From: Diadophis punctatus similis
Lineage: Eukaryota; Chordata; Lepidosauria; Squamata; Dipsadidae
Length of the DNA stretch: 64,000 bases
Assembly: GCA_023053685.1 (NCBI GenBank)
Contig: JALIGW010000004.1
Span: 78,825,361-78,889,360 of the forward strand
Direction: 5' to 3'
This document shows positions 20,860 through 36,052 of the stretch, in pieces (the stretch's first letter is position 1; every line of letters starts with the position of its first letter). The notes under the pieces were generated by a model that was not told the DNA's origin, did no database searches, and was given only the letters and a program-made list of their open reading frames with translations. The position numbers and the translations under genes are program-made.

Positions 20860-21600
20860 CTGTAACCCCAGCCTGGAGGGATGGCTGCCCATAATGCTTT
20901 TAACAGCCCACAAAGTTGCTTTATGGAGCATCTCAACTCTGTTCTCCAGGAAGGGAGCCTTATGTGCCCGTTCCCCTCCATCTGGTCGCAGATAACCCAT
21001 GCCAAGATACCAAGATTTCCTGCACAAAGCCTACCTTTGGCCAACAGGTTGATGGGATGGGTCAGCATCCTGAATCCAGTTAAGGTTAGTCATGAGGGGA
21101 TCCAAGGAAGAAACTCATGGAGATGATCCCAGCTGAATCGGACAACTTCTACTCATTTTGGGATATTGTGAGATATTAGGTCATGTCAGGCGCTGTTTTG
21201 GTATGTTCTTCCACAACAGTCTCAGTTTCTCATGTGCCTCCCTGAGAAATAAAAATGCCCATCCCTGTAATTGAGGGGGTTCAGCCTTTTTTCTCTTTCT
21301 ACCACTGCTGATCCAAAAAATTTGCTTATTTAAAGATTCTGGGCATTTGTTTTTGACTTAGAGACAAATCAAGTCAAAGATTCCACCGATAAGATGTTGG
21401 CAACTTCACCATCTCTGCCAGTCAGCTGTGGGTGGACTGTGGCACGACAAGAACTCTATATACTGTAGAGCATTACAGTGGGGAAGCTTAAACACTGAAA
21501 TGTCGATACAGCAAAAGATATAAAACTCGCCTCATAACCCACGTTCCAGGTTCGTCATTCAGGTTGGTATGGACCAGTGCTAGAACCGGGAAGATGCATA
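20860..21600. repeat. Block Q, 3' flank of FGF23 copy A
   Basis: Shared with 34870-35580, 46540-46680 (truncated) and 58790-60545. It contains GCTTTATGGAGCATCTCAAC, then CCTGAGAAATAAAAATGCCC and ACTGTAGAGCATTACAGTGG. The last site is uninterrupted here but holds a SPIN-like insertion in unit D. No coding exon is recognised. Confidence 0.6.
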
Positions 21601-21602
21601 AA

Positions 21603-22061
21603 CGTCCTTGAGTGACGACTACAGTTGAGTCCAAAATTTATGTTGCTAAGTGAAACATTTGTTAAGTGAGCCTTGCCCCATTTTAAGCCCTTTTCTGCCA
21701 GAGTTGTTAAGTGAATCACTGCAACTGTTAGTAAGTTAGTAAAACTGGTCATTAAGTGAACCTGGCTTCCCCCTTGACTTCGCTTGTCAGAAGGTCGCAA
21801 AAGGGGAACACGACCCCGGGATATGGCAACTGTCATAAAGATGAGTCAGTGGCCAAGCATCTGAATTTTGATCACATGACCCAGGGACGCTGCAACCGTC
21901 ATAAAGACGGGTCAGTGGTCAAGCATCTGAATTTTGATCACGTACCCACGGGGATGTTGCAACGGTCGTACATGTGAAAAATGTTCCTAAGTCTCTTTTT
22001 TTAGGGCCGTTGTAACTTTGAACGGTCACTAAGTGAACTGTTGTAAGTCAAGGACTACCTG
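21603..22061 (+). mobile_element. T1-type MITE remnant with internal duplications
   Basis: Ends TAAGTCAAGGACTACCTG and carries repeated TCTGAATTTTGATCACATGA segments. Paralogues are at 35585-35892 and 60545-60955, so the insertion predates the FGF23 duplications. Confidence 0.6.
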
Positions 22062-22117
22062 TACACAGCTATGAACCCCTTATTCTGGACAACTCATCTG
22101 AAAAAAAGAAATTTAGC

Positions 22118-22123
22118 TTTATT
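22118..22123 (-). promoter_or_regulatory. Poly(A) signal AATAAA of FGF23 copy A
   Basis: AATAAA on the - strand 100 bases after the stop codon, in CCGTCAAATAAAGCTAAAT. The same hexamer in the same context occurs for copies B (35946-35951), C (47926-47931) and D (61007-61012). Confidence 0.75.
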
Positions 22124-22222
22124 TGACGGTTCAGGGGAGAAGTCCAGTTCTCGTCTCAGGTTCAGGAATCCGTTTGAAGGCTAGAAAATAATCCGCTCAG
22201 CAGGGCACCATTTGGGCCTCTC

Positions 22223-25628
<3,406 letters not shown>

Positions 25629-26099
25629 GATGCTCGCTTGGCTTGGAAGATGCAGGAACCGAAAGGCGATCTTGGTTCTTCTCCTTTGCTGACCACTTGC
25701 TGATGCTGGGCTCCCTGGTCCTTTGGACCCGGCTTCATGCAGGAGGGCTGGGGGGAGGATGTGTGGAAGGGTGGGTGGGTGAATGGAAGAGACACCCCCT
25801 TCCAAAACCATCAGATCATGAGGTGACAAGTGATGGTTCTTCCACCAATGCTCTGCAGTTGCTACTGAGAATTAAAACGATTGGGAACTTCCTGGTCACC
25901 TTGTGTTTGGCCAGTAAAACTATTTGTCCTAATGTGAATCATTGATGCATTCTGATGCTTCTGGGCATTAGATTTGTACCATGATAATTCTGTCGTGAGA
26001 CCTAGTCCATTATTCCTGGAGGTAGTCCCAAAGGTGCTTTTTCAGGAGGCAACTGGACTTTCTTGTTTCCCTGGTCGAGTTGTGTAGTCCATATGTGTT

Positions 26100-26880
26100 C
26101 AACAATGAGTCCTCCCATTATCCAGACAAGTCTTTCTCCATATCTAACTTCAACTGACTTGAGTAGAGGTATTTTCATCTAACAGAATATAAATCTATCA
26201 CATTTACCAAAGTACTATTGATTTAGATCTGAATCTACGTATTCAGTTGATCAAAAAAGAGGCCCTCTTGGTAAAATGAGGCAATGTAGTAATTCTATTT
26301 TTAGACAGTCCAAAATTTATTCTCATTGGTTTAGAACTTCCATCGCAGAGCGAGGCAGTCGTTAAGTTAGTCGCACTGGGTTTTTTGGCCATAATTGTTA
26401 AGCAAATCGCTGTAAAGTGATTCATGTGTTTGTTAAGGAAATCTGGCTTCTCCCATTGGGTTTCGTTGAGGTGGATTTGAACCCCAGCCTGGAGGGATGG
26501 CTGCCCGCTAATGCTTTTAACAGCCCACAAAGTTGCTTTATGGAGCATCTCAACTCCGTTCTCCAGGAAGGGAGCCTTATGTGCCCGTTCCCCTCCATCT
26601 GGTTGTAGATACCCCATGCCAAGATACCAAGATTTGGCATTTCCTGCACAAAGCCTACCTTTGGCCAACAGGTTGATGGGATGGGTCAGCATCCTGAATC
26701 CAGTTAAGATTAGTCATGAGGGGGTCCTGCTGTGAGTCCAAGGAAGAAACTCATGGAGATGATCCTAGCTAAACGGACAACTTCTACTTGTTTTGGGATA
26801 TTGTGAGATATTAGCTCATGTCAGGTGCTGTTTTGGAAGAGGGTTACCTACAAACGAAGCAACTGCGTTGTCGTACATAT
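26100..26880. repeat. P-like block upstream of FGF23 copy A
   Basis: Matches 42780-43575 almost throughout: CAACAATGAGTCCTCCCATT, GATCTGAATCTACGTATTCA, the GGAGCATCTCAACTCC core and GAAGCAACTGCGTTGTCGTA. A - strand frame through the core stays open in several copies (for example MLTHPINLLAKGRLCAGNAK), but no splice-consistent gene can be assembled. Confidence 0.55.
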
Positions 26881-26888
26881 ATACTGCT

Positions 26889-27140
26889 CAGGGGCGGGTT
26901 CCTCTTACCGTTTCCTACCACTGTGCTGCGCGTGCATGATTTTGTGTGATTTTGCTTCTGTGCATGCACAGAGGGACGATTTTCCTTCTGTGCATGCTCA
27001 GAGAGCCGAAAATTATAAAAAAGATGGCGCCGCGCACAGACCGGCAAAGACAACACCGGAGCCATCGCGCCAAAATTGTGCAATTGGTGGGCCACTACCG
27101 GAGCAGAGCTCCGGACCGCACCGGTAGGAACCTACCTCTA
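26889..27140 (+). mobile_element. hAT-type element, perfect 8-bp TSD, inserted in a SINE
   Basis: Flanked by ATACTGCT at 26881-26888 and 27141-27148. Begins CAGGGGCGGGTTCCTCTTAC and ends ACCGGTAGGAACCTACCTCTA. It sits at the edge of an inverted S2 SINE; the paralogue at 43580 has no such insertion. Confidence 0.85.
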
Positions 27141-27141
27141 A

Positions 27142-27346
27142 TACTGCTTTACAGTGCTTTGCAGCCATCTCTAAGTGGTTTACAGAGTCAGCATATTGTC
27201 CCCCAACAATCTGGGTGCTCATTTTATCAACCTCGGAAGGATGGAAGGCTGAGTCAACCTTGAGCCTGGTGAGATTCGAACTGCCAAACTGCTGGCAGCC
27301 GGCAGTCAGCAGAAGTAGTCTGCAGTACTGCACTCTAACCACTGCG
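27142..27346 (-). mobile_element. tRNA-derived SINE (family S2), inverted
   Basis: CTAAGTGGTTTACAGAGTCA, CCCCCAACAATCTGGGTGCT and GTACTGCACTCTAACCACTG are the reverse complement of the S2 tail, body and head. Paralogous to 43590-43794. Confidence 0.85.
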
Positions 27347-27476
27347 GAACAATGAAGCCAGCTACCCTCTTGTGAAGTCCTGTCTCTTGGCTGAGTGCTC
27401 AGAACCTGAGGGACATGGACCGTTTCTCACAAGGATATTCACTGCAGGGGTAGCTCAGGTAATTCAGAACATAGTA

Positions 27477-27970
27477 CAGGTATTCCTCGACTTACGACCA
27501 CCACATTTGAGCCTCAAATTTCTGTCGCTAAGTGAGAGATTTGTTAAGTGAGTTCTGCCTCATTTTACGATTCTTCTTGCCGCAGATATTAAGTTAGTCG
27601 CACAATAGCAATAGCAATAGCACTTAGACTTATATACCGCTTCATAGTGCTTTACAGCCCTCTCTAAGCTGTTTACAGAGTTCAGCATATTGCCCCCAAC
27701 AATCTGGGTCCTCATTTTACTGACCTCAGAAGGATGGAAGGCTGAGTCGACCTTGAGCCGGTAAAATTTGAACAGCTGAACTGCTGAACTGCAGTGCTGC
27801 ACTTTAACCACTGCGCCACCTCGATTAAGTGTGATCTGGCTTCTCCCTGGATTTTACCTGTTGGAAGGTTGCCAAGATGATCTCGTGACCCTGGAACACT
27901 GCAGCCATCATAAATACGAGCCAGTTTACAAGCGTCCGAGTTTTGGTCAACTGTTATAAATTGAAGACAC
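27477..27970 (+). mobile_element. T1 MITE interrupted by an inverted S2 SINE
   Basis: CAGGTATTCCTCGACTTACG opens the MITE at 27477. At 27604-27825 an S2 SINE on the - strand (CAATAGC tail, then ACTTATATACCGCTTCATAG) interrupts it, after which TTAAGTGTGATCTGGCTTCT resumes the MITE. In the paralogue 43938-44208 the SINE is absent. Confidence 0.75.
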
Positions 27971-27974
27971 AGCT

Positions 27975-28690
27975 AAAATTAGACCAACACCTTACAGCTA
28001 TGGCTAGGGGGGCTTTTGCACAGGTTCACCTGGTGCATCAATTGCGACCATACTTGGAGAAGGAGGCGCTACTCACTGTCATTCATGCCCTTGTCACCTC
28101 CTGATTGGACTGCTGTAATGCGCTCTACATGGGGCTACCCTTGAAGAGTATTCGGAGACTTCAACTGGTGCAAAATGCAGCTGTGCGTGGTGGGTGTTTC
28201 AAGATACACCCACGTAACACCTATACTCCGCCAGTTGCATTGGCTGCCCATTGGTCTCCGGGTACAATTCAAGGTGTTGATCATCATCTTTAAAGCCCTA
28301 CATGGCTTAGGACCAGGTTACCTCCGGGACCGCATTCTACCTCATACTTCCCTTCGACCGGTCAGGTCCCACAGAGTGGGTCTCCTCCAGGTCCCGTCAA
28401 CCAAACAATGTTGGCTGGCGGGGCCTAGGGGGAGGGCCTTCTCTGTGGGGGGCCCTGCTCTCTGGAACCAACTCCCCCCAGAAATACGAATTGTCCCCAC
28501 CTTGCTGGCCTTCCGAAAAGCCGTGAAGACATGGCTCTTCCTGCAGGCGGGGTTTTGAGACAATTTCATCTTGGTCTCCCCTATGTATGTAAGATTTTGT
28601 ATGCTTTTTAAATTGTTTTAAATTGTATTGTTTAGTCGTGGTTCTGTACGCCGCCCTGAGTCCCCAGGGAGTAGGGCGGCATATAAGAAT
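27975..28690 (+). mobile_element. CR1-type LINE, end of ORF2 and 3' UTR
   Basis: The C-terminal end of the RT protein is readable: FKALHGLGPGYLRDRI and LPHTSLRPVRSHRVGLLQVP, followed by LPPEIRIVPTLLAFRKAVKT and WLFLQAGF-stop at 28558. The earlier part carries stops. The 3' UTR ends ACGCCGCCCTGAGTCC and runs into AAATA repeats. The same family's 5' part is at 61169-64000. Confidence 0.85.
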
Positions 28691-28692
28691 CC

Positions 28693-28727
<35 letters not shown>

Positions 28728-28862
28728 AACAAATAAATAAAACAAATAAATAAAACAAATAAATAAAACAAATAAATAAAACAAATAAATAACAAATAAA
28801 TAAATTAAATAAATTAAATAAATTAAATAAATTAAATAAATTAAATAAATAAATAAATAAAA
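28691..28862 (+). repeat. (AAATA)n-type microsatellite, LINE tail
   Basis: TAAATAAATA, then ACAAATAAATAAA and TTAAATAAAT variants in runs, expanded from the CR1 tail. Open frames here are compositional. Confidence 0.92.
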
Positions 28863-29738
28863 CTGCCTGTAGAGCTGACCTGGGCATTTCACAGCCCCTG
28901 GACTAAATCTTCATCCCTTTGCCAACCCTGTCTGGCCCGTGTGGATTGCTTTCATTTTGAAGACGATTGCTATTTATTTTTCAATATGCATATGTGCGTG
29001 CACGGATGCCTATGCATCTTCGAAGCTCTATATGTTTCTCCCTCCATAACAGTCCTAGTTTATCATGTGGCTGGTTAAGTAGGGTGAATGGATGAGGCAG
29101 ACATCAGAGGGAGTGACAAAAAAGAGCTCTTTATTCAGCAACTATGTACAATCCAGCAAAGGTTCTGTCTGACAGCTAGCTCTTTTATAGGGAGCTGTCA
29201 GACAGTTCAACCAATCAGCACTCAGTATTCTTCCCGCCAGAATGGAGGACCTGACTGAAGCCTATGTGCTTCAGTCCTAGTATCTAACATGGCCCCTTGG
29301 AAAAATTAATTGCCGATCCCTGTAATAGAGGGTGCTCAAAAAACTTTCTCATTCTACCACTGCTGATCCAGTTTTACTTGTTTACTTGTTTAAAGGTTCT
29401 GGACATTCTTCTTAGATCGGAGACAAATCAAATCAAAGGTTCCACCGATAGGATGTTGGCAACTTCACCATCTCTGCCAGTCAGGGAAATTAGAGAGTAG
29501 GATAAAAAAAAAGAATGATGAGTAAAGAAAACAAGGATGGATGAAAGCACCACAGCTTGGATTTAGGGATAAAGAGATAAGATAATAAAATAATCAGCAA
29601 GGAAAATAAACAATAGCGGTTAAATTAATTAACTGGAAGACTATTTGTGTAATCCAGATGATGAAACTAGACAAAGGAGGCAGCGAAAGTTAAATAACAT
29701 ATACTGAAAGTTAAGATTTAATAGAATAGATATGTGAT

Positions 29739-29740
<2 letters not shown>
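28863..29740. other. Non-coding DNA with segments shared with 44210-44390 and block Q
   Basis: AGAGCTGACCTGGGCATTTC to AGCTCTATATGTTTCTCC matches 44208-44380. GGAAAAATTAATTGCCGATC to CATCTCTGCCAGTCAG at 29300-29485 is a diverged piece of block Q. No gene is seen. Confidence 0.45.
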
Positions 29741-30082
<342 letters not shown>

Positions 30083-30189
30083 GGGATGCTATGTGGTTCA
30101 TTGTATTTAAAACATGATATATGTATTATGTTTCATTCAAGGTATATGATTTTATATGTATGTTTTTGGTTGTGGAGAAAAAATAAAAA

Positions 30190-30588
30190 AAACTTTTACT
30201 GGAAAAAAAAAGAAGAAACAGATTCGTCTGAACTGAGGAGGTCAGTGTAAGAAGTGAGTTGGGGCCTGGATACTATGCAGGAGACATTCGGTTCCCAATT
30301 CATTGGCTCAGGGGTGGTCAGTGATTGAAACACATAAGGGAATATCTCTCCCACCGCCTTGAGTTCAGAAGCAGTTCCATTGGTGGAAGGCGTAGACATT
30401 TTGGTGAGGTAACAATGTTTAGTCAGGTAAGGAGCCCCAGCCTGCTCCTTAGTAAAGGATTGGAATGTCTGCCAGTTTGAACTGAGGTAATGGAATGTGA
30501 GGCAAGTGGCAGTTGGAACTTTTCAGGTGGGGAGGGGGAGTAGAACGTGTAACTCCTTAGCATCAGAGCATGTTAATATACTCTATAT
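30190..30588 (-). mobile_element. Unclassified repeat with a conserved ORF, inverted copy of 52190-52780
   Basis: On the - strand a frame from 30399 includes PEPMNWEPNVSCIVSRPQLT and SYTDLLSSDESVSS. The other copy at 52479-52754 (+) keeps the same residues. The repeat continues after the hAT insertion at 32442-32550. Family not recognised. Confidence 0.55.
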
Positions 30589-30940
30589 CAGGGGTCGGGA
30601 ACCTATGGCTCACGAGCCAGATGTGGCTCTTTTGATGACTGCATATGGCTCGCAGCAGGGGTGAAATCCTCCCGGTTCGCCCGGGCCAGTCCTTCGGCAT
30701 ATAGCCGATGGAACTGGCGGCGGTTGCGGCGCGGAGCTTCTCCTGCCCGCTTTCCCGTCCCGGCTGAACACAATCACCGCTTTCCCGTCCCGGCTGACCA
30801 CAATCATTTGGGTTATTTTTCCCTCTGTGCATGCGCGCGCATGCACAGAGGGAAAAATAACCCAAATGGCGGCGTTCAGCCAGGACGGGGGGAGCTAAAA
30901 AACGGCCATGGCCACATCCCCGCCGTTCTCCAGCCAAGCG

Positions 30941-31800
30941 GCTGAAGAAGCCCCAGAGCCCCGCCGCCAACCTGCGTCTCCTGCTGGGAAGGAGCCTCTG
31001 TCGCTGTCTCTCGCGGGGTTCCAGCCACCCGACTGAGTCCCTGACCGCGGCACCGGCAGGGTTAATGCGTATGGGAGAGGAGAGAGAGCGCTACCGCCGC
31101 CGCTGCTACTTTCACCGCTTCGATATTTCTTTGGTGGGCGCGCGCGGGAGGGACCATGGAGCAGAGGCGCCCGGCAGCTTAAGGCAAGAGGCGGGTGGGA
31201 GACGCGGGTAGGAGCCTGTCGCCGCCGCCGCCACTTCTGGCATCCCCACGCCTCTCACCCCGCTCGCCGGGTGCCTCTGCTCAGCGGTCCCTCTTGCGGA
31301 GGCCCACCAAAGAAATATTGGAGCAGCGCAGCGGCGGCGGTAGCGCGCTCTCTCCTTCCCTCCCATGCAGGGAGGGAAGGAGAGAGCGCGCTACCGCCGC
31401 CGCTGCTACTTTCACCGCTCCGATATTTCTTTGGTGGGCACGCGCGGGAGGGACCGCTGAGCAGAGGCAACCGGCGAGCGGGGTGAGAGGCGTGGGGATG
31501 CCAGAAGTGGCGGCGGCGGCGACAGGCTCTTGCCCGCGTCTCCCACCCGCCTCTTGCCTTAAGCTGCCGGGCGCCTCTGCTCCATGGTCCCTCCCGCGCG
31601 CGCCCACCAAAGAAATATCGGAGCGGTGAAAGTAGCAGCGGCGGCGGTAGCGCTCTCTCTCCTCTCCCATACGCATTAACCCTGCCGGTGCCGCGGTCAG
31701 GGACTCAGTCTGGTGGCTGGAACCCCGCGAGAGACAGCGACAGAGGCTCCTTCCCAGCAGGAGACGCAGGTTGGCGGCGGGGCTCCGGGGCTTCTTCAGC
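30941..31800. repeat. Near-perfect 860-bp palindrome, centre about 31370
   Basis: The left arm starts GCTGAAGAAGCCCCAGAGCC and the right arm ends GGGGCTCCGGGGCTTCTTCA at 31800. The centre is CCTTCCCTCCCATGCAGGGA. Each arm is itself a hairpin bounded by GCTACCGCCGCCGCTGCTAC and CCACCAAAGAAATAT. G+C and CpG are very high. Open frames on both strands follow from composition. Confidence 0.88.
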
Positions 31801-31903
31801 AACCCACCCACCTACCTCGCTTGGTGCGGTTCCCCGCACTTGACGTCTTGGAAGAGGGCTGGGCGAGGGAGAAAGGAGCCACGGTGGGGATTGGTTTGCA
31901 GAG

Positions 31904-31904
<1 letters not shown>

Positions 31905-31966
<62 letters not shown>

Positions 31967-32145
31967 GAAAGAAAGAAAGAAAGAAGAAGAAGAAGAAGAA
32001 GAAGAAGAAGAAGAAGAAGAAGAAGAAGAAGAAGAAGAAGAAGAAGAAGAAGAAGAAAGAAGAAGAAGAAGAAGAAAGGAAGGAAGAAGAAGAAGAAGAA
32101 GAAGAAGAAGAAGAAGAAGAAGAAGAAGAAGAAGAAGAAGAAGAA

Positions 32146-32198
<53 letters not shown>

Positions 32199-32199
32199 A
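31905..32199 (+). repeat. (GAAA)n (GAA)n (GAAA)n purine tract
   Basis: About 295 bases with only A and G on the + strand: GAAA units, then about 50 GAA/GAAGAA units, then GAAA again. Long GAA/TTC tracts can adopt triplex structure; here that is only an inference. Confidence 0.95.
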
Positions 32200-32589
32200 T
32201 CATTACCAATGCTATGATGGAAATCACCAACTCAAAGACAAATATCACTTTGGAGCAAGGAAGCTGCTACAGCAGCAACAAATTAAACAGCACAAAGACA
32301 GGGATTCTCTCAATATCCCATTGTCCCTATTGACATTTAGTTGAATTCACTTTTAAAATATATTATATGGCTCTCACTGAAATAAATTTCCAAATTTTTT
32401 GCTTTCATGGCTCTCTTAGTCAAAAAGGTTCCCGACCCCTGCTCTATATGAATATACTGTACATGGAATACTAATGATCTGATGGTCATTTCAAAGCATC
32501 CTTTCGCAGCGAGCATCTAGAAGCCAAGAGGAACGTACCTGCCAAACTTCAAGTTTGTAAGCTTTACAGTTCTGCAGATTTCATGATAA

Positions 32590-33480
32590 TATGTGAGTGG
32601 TATTTCGCTTATATATATATAGATTGTAATAATTGTTTTTTTCCCCATCTCCAATCTGATCCTGAACAAATAGAATTCTGTTGGAATTTACCCTTTAAAA
32701 GAGATTGGCCTTTAACAATGGTTTTAAGTCGATCTGAACCTATCTTAGGGGGCTTTTAAGGACAATGCCATGCAAGAGCAGATGTCTCTTCTACCGGCCA
32801 TCATGGAGACAAACTTCCCATGGTCTTGTGCACCCATATCCTATCAGGACTGGACAGCAGATATTTGTTACAGCTAAAATTACAACATAGAAATGGATAT
32901 GTAGGGCTGGAGGGGAACTCAGAGGTCTTCTAGTCCAACCCCATGCTCAAGGCAAGAGCTTTGTTCGATCCCAGGCAATTGGTTGTCCAGTCTATTTTTT
33001 AAAGAACCAGTGATGGGATACACTGCTAAGGAGGCAAGCTATTCCACCAATTAATCATTCTCATTATCAGAAAAATTATCCTTATTCTACTTTGGATCTG
33101 TCCTTAATTCTTGGTAGCCCTCTGATGCCTTAGAGCAGCGGTTCTTAACCTTTTTAGTGGTCTGCACCCCCTTGAATCTGAAAATAAGCTCTTGCACCCC
33201 CTTAAAAATGTGTGTATATTTTTTATTTAAGAAAAACATTTATTGCATAAACAATATATATTACTATATTACATAAAACACGGTCGCCTCATTCGTATAT
33301 TTTTTTAAATTTTTGAAATTTCTCTCGCATCCCTGGAAATGCTCTCTCGCCCCCCCAGGGGTGCACGCACCCCAGGTTAAGAACCACTGCCCTAGAGGAT
33401 AAGTCAATCCCCTCTTCTCTGTGACAGCACCTCAAATATTGGAAAACAACTATCATGTCTCCCCCAATCCTCCTCCTAGA
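32590..33480 (-). mobile_element. Unit flank and CR1 LINE 3' region, split by a hAT
   Basis: 32640-32870 (GAACAAATAGAATTCTGTTG; TCTCTTCTACCGGCCAT) recurs at 54835-55050 and 56805-57005. From 32880, GGGCTGGAGGGGAACTCAGA to CTATCATGTCTCCCCCAATC is the inverted CR1 3' region. A hAT is inserted at 33136-33389. Confidence 0.7.
33136..33389 (+). mobile_element. hAT element with 8-bp TSD (7/8)
   Basis: Flanked by CCTTAGAG (33128-33135) and CCCTAGAG (33390-33397). Termini CAGCGGTTCTTAACCTTTTT and AGGTTAAGAACCACTG. The CR1 paralogue at 57270 is uninterrupted at this place. Confidence 0.85.
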
Positions 33481-34130
33481 TAGGACAGCTGGCTTGGTTG
33501 GTTGGTTTGCTTCCTTCCTTCCTTCCCTGGGAGAAAAAGACCATGAAGCCAACACGGGAAGGTCCCTTTGGTTTAACAGCACAGGGGAGACCCCTGACTT
33601 CCTCCTTATTTCTTTTAACACAGTTCTTCATGACAAAACTTGCAAGCTATAATGATTCCACTGGGACATCAGACAAAACGTTTGTATTTAGAAGAAGAAA
33701 ACGTTTTTTCAGAATCATTGCGCCTGGGCTTCACGCTCTGGCTACATGGGTATTTCCTCTTTCCAGTTAAGAAAATGTGCTATGAATCAGAGGGATCTTC
33801 TGGTTCTGGGGCTGGTTCTATTTCTGGTTCTGGTTTTGGTTCTGGTTTTGGTTCAGGTTCTGGTTCAGGGGCTGAATGCATAGTTGACAACTCTGAAAAA
33901 GTCCCATTGTGCTGAATGTTGAGGTGCACAGCGCTGCCTCCTTCACAAGGGTGGAAAAGATCTTGGTTGGATTTGGGAATTGGTGACATAGCATGGAATC
34001 ATTTCTCAAGGCACGAGAATGATTTATGTATTTATGTATTCATAATCATGTTTATACTTTTTCTGTAATCTTATATATGATTGACAAAATAAATAAATAA
34101 ATAAAAATAAATCCTGCTTGGAACTCGGGA
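33481..34130. repeat. Unit segment with imperfect TTCTGG hexamer repeats
   Basis: Shared with 44750-45775 and 57360-58020. At 33797-33872 TTCTGG/TTTTGG/TTCAGG hexamers give Gly-Ser on the + strand and Pro-Glu on the - strand. Copy number differs among the three paralogues and the third has a stop in the Pro-Glu frame, so coding is unlikely. Confidence 0.6.
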
Positions 34131-35580
34131 GTCACTGCACTGAATTAAACCAGGAACGTTTAATAAACACACTTTTCTTCCTTGAAAGACATGAAACATT
34201 TATTTTGTCTTCATTGAGAGACAGAATTGGAGGTGGGCAGAATAATAAACATCATAAATAGGTATAAATACATCATTAATAGGTAAATAATCCAAATAAA
34301 TAATTAGAAACATTCTCATTGTTTGATACTTTTCCAGGACGTTCTTGTGAACAACTCCCATCAAAGCACCCACTTTTTTTTAGGGTACATACATCCCGTT
34401 TGGGACCTTCGATAAAACATTACAGTGTTCCATGTTCCATGTTCAGCACTGAGTCCTCTAATCTGAATGGATTTGGGGGCAGAGGTCTTACCCTCACTTC
34501 CCCCCCCCCCCAACTCCAAGCTGTTTTTTAAAATAATTTTTGACTGGCCCGTGAGCATGGATTAAGATGTGAGATTTTTTCATTGCCTGCCTGAAATGGA
34601 GCTATCATCACACGATTCCACTAACCACAGTTTAGCCTTTGGGAAGACACCCTCGGATGAAGAACACCCATCACTCTGTCCCACCGTGAAAACAGGTTCC
34701 CTTTAGGGCTTGGCAGCTGAGATTGGAACTAGAACTTCCAATCGCTAAGCGAGGCAGTCGTTAAGTGAGTCACACTGGATTTTACCCTCTTTTTTGCCAT
34801 AGCAAATCACTGTGAAGTGATTCCTGTGTTTGTTAGGTAAATCTGGCTTCCTCCATTGACATAGACTTGAACCCCAGCCTGGAGGGATGGCTGCCCACTA
34901 ATGCTTTTAACAGCCCACAAAGTTGCTTTATGGAGTATCTCAACTCCGTTCTCCAGGAAGGGAGCCTTATGTGCCCGTTCCTCTCCATCTGGTTGTAGAT
35001 ACCCCATGCCACAATTTGGCGTTTTCTGCAGAAAACCTACCTATGGCCAACAGGTGGATGGGATGGGTCAGCATCCTGAATGCAGCTAAGGTTAGTCATG
35101 AGGGGGTCGAAGGAAGAGATCATCCCAGCTGAATCGGACAACTTCTACTCATTTTGGGATATTGTGAGATATTAGGTCATGTCAGGCGCTGTTTTGGTTT
35201 GCTCCTCCACAACAGTCTCAGTTTCTCATCTGGCTCCCTGAGAAATAAAAATGCCCATCCCTGTAATAGAGGGGGTTCACCCTTTTTTTCTCTTTCTACC
35301 ACTGCTGATCCAAAGAATTTGCTTATTTAAAGGTTCTGGGCTTTTGTTTTTGACAGAGTCAAATCAAGGTTCCACCGATAAGATGTTGGCAACTTCACCA
35401 TCTCTGCCAGTCAGCTGTGGGTGGACTGTGGCACGACAAGAACTCTATATACTGTAGAGCATTACAGTGGGGAAGCTTAAACACTGAAATGTCGATAGAG
35501 CAAAAGATATAAAACTCGCCTCATCAACCACGTTCTAGGTTCGGCATTCAGGTTGGTATGGACCAGTGCTAGAACCAGGA
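34131..35580. repeat. Blocks P and Q, 3' flank of FGF23 copy B
   Basis: P starts AACCAGGAACGTTTAATAAA, and Q runs from GGAGTATCTCAACTCCGTTC through CTGTAGAGCATTACAG to TATAAAACTCGCCTC. It aligns with 20860-21600 and 58030-60545. No gene recognised. Confidence 0.6.
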
Positions 35581-35584
35581 AGAT

Positions 35585-35892
35585 GTGTAAAACGTAATCC
35601 TTGAGTGACAGCTACAATTGACCCCGAAATTTACGTTGCTAAGTGAAACATTTGTTGAGCGAGCTTTGCCCCATTTTAAGCCCTTTTCTCAATTTTGATC
35701 ACATGACCCAGGGACACTGCAACCGTCATAAAGGCGAGTCAGTGGTCAAGCATCTGAATTTTGATCACGTACCCACGGGGATGTTGCAACGGTCGTACAT
35801 GTGAAAAGCGTTCCTAAGTCTCTTTTTTTAAATGCCGTTGTAACTTTGAGCGGTCACTAAGCGAACTGTTGTAAGTTGAGGACTACCTGTAC
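35585..35892 (+). mobile_element. T1-type MITE remnant, paralogue of 21603-22061
   Basis: TCCTTGAGTGACAGCTACAA to GTTGAGGACTACCTG, with a deletion of about 150 bases relative to units A and D. Confidence 0.6.
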
Positions 35893-35945
35893 ACAGCTAT
35901 GGCCCCCTTACTCTGGACAATGCATCTGAAAAAATGGAATTTAGC

Positions 35946-35951
35946 TTTATT
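35946..35951 (-). promoter_or_regulatory. Poly(A) signal AATAAA of FGF23 copy B
   Basis: Same hexamer and context as copy A, 102 bases after the stop codon. Confidence 0.75.
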
Positions 35952-36052
35952 TGACGGTTCAGGAGAGAAGTCCAGTTCTCGTCTCAGGTTCAGGAATCCG
36001 TTCGAAGGCGAGAAAATAATCCGCTCAGCAGGGCACCATTTGGGCCTCTCTC

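Larger units (their letters stand above)
30589..32441 (+). mobile_element. hAT element (1.85 kb) carrying a giant palindrome, perfect 8-bp TSD
   Basis: Flanked by CTCTATAT at 30581-30588 and 32442-32449. Termini CAGGGGTCGGGAACCTATGG and AAAAAGGTTCCCGACCCCTG. The cargo is an inverted repeat of about 860 bp (30941-31800), a (GAAA)n(GAA)n tract and a short A+T-rich end. The uninterrupted site is present in the inverted paralogue near 52275-52300, proving insertion. There is no transposase. Confidence 0.9.

Noticed and set aside
29050..29285. Possible solo LTR (TGTGGCTGG ... TCTAACA)
   Set aside because: No flanking duplication and no second copy in the window to define the ends.
30563..32333. 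Several Ala/Arg/Pro-rich and Lys/Glu-rich frames on both strands
   Set aside because: They lie in the CpG-rich palindrome and the GAA tract of a hAT element; inverted symmetry makes paired frames on both strands.
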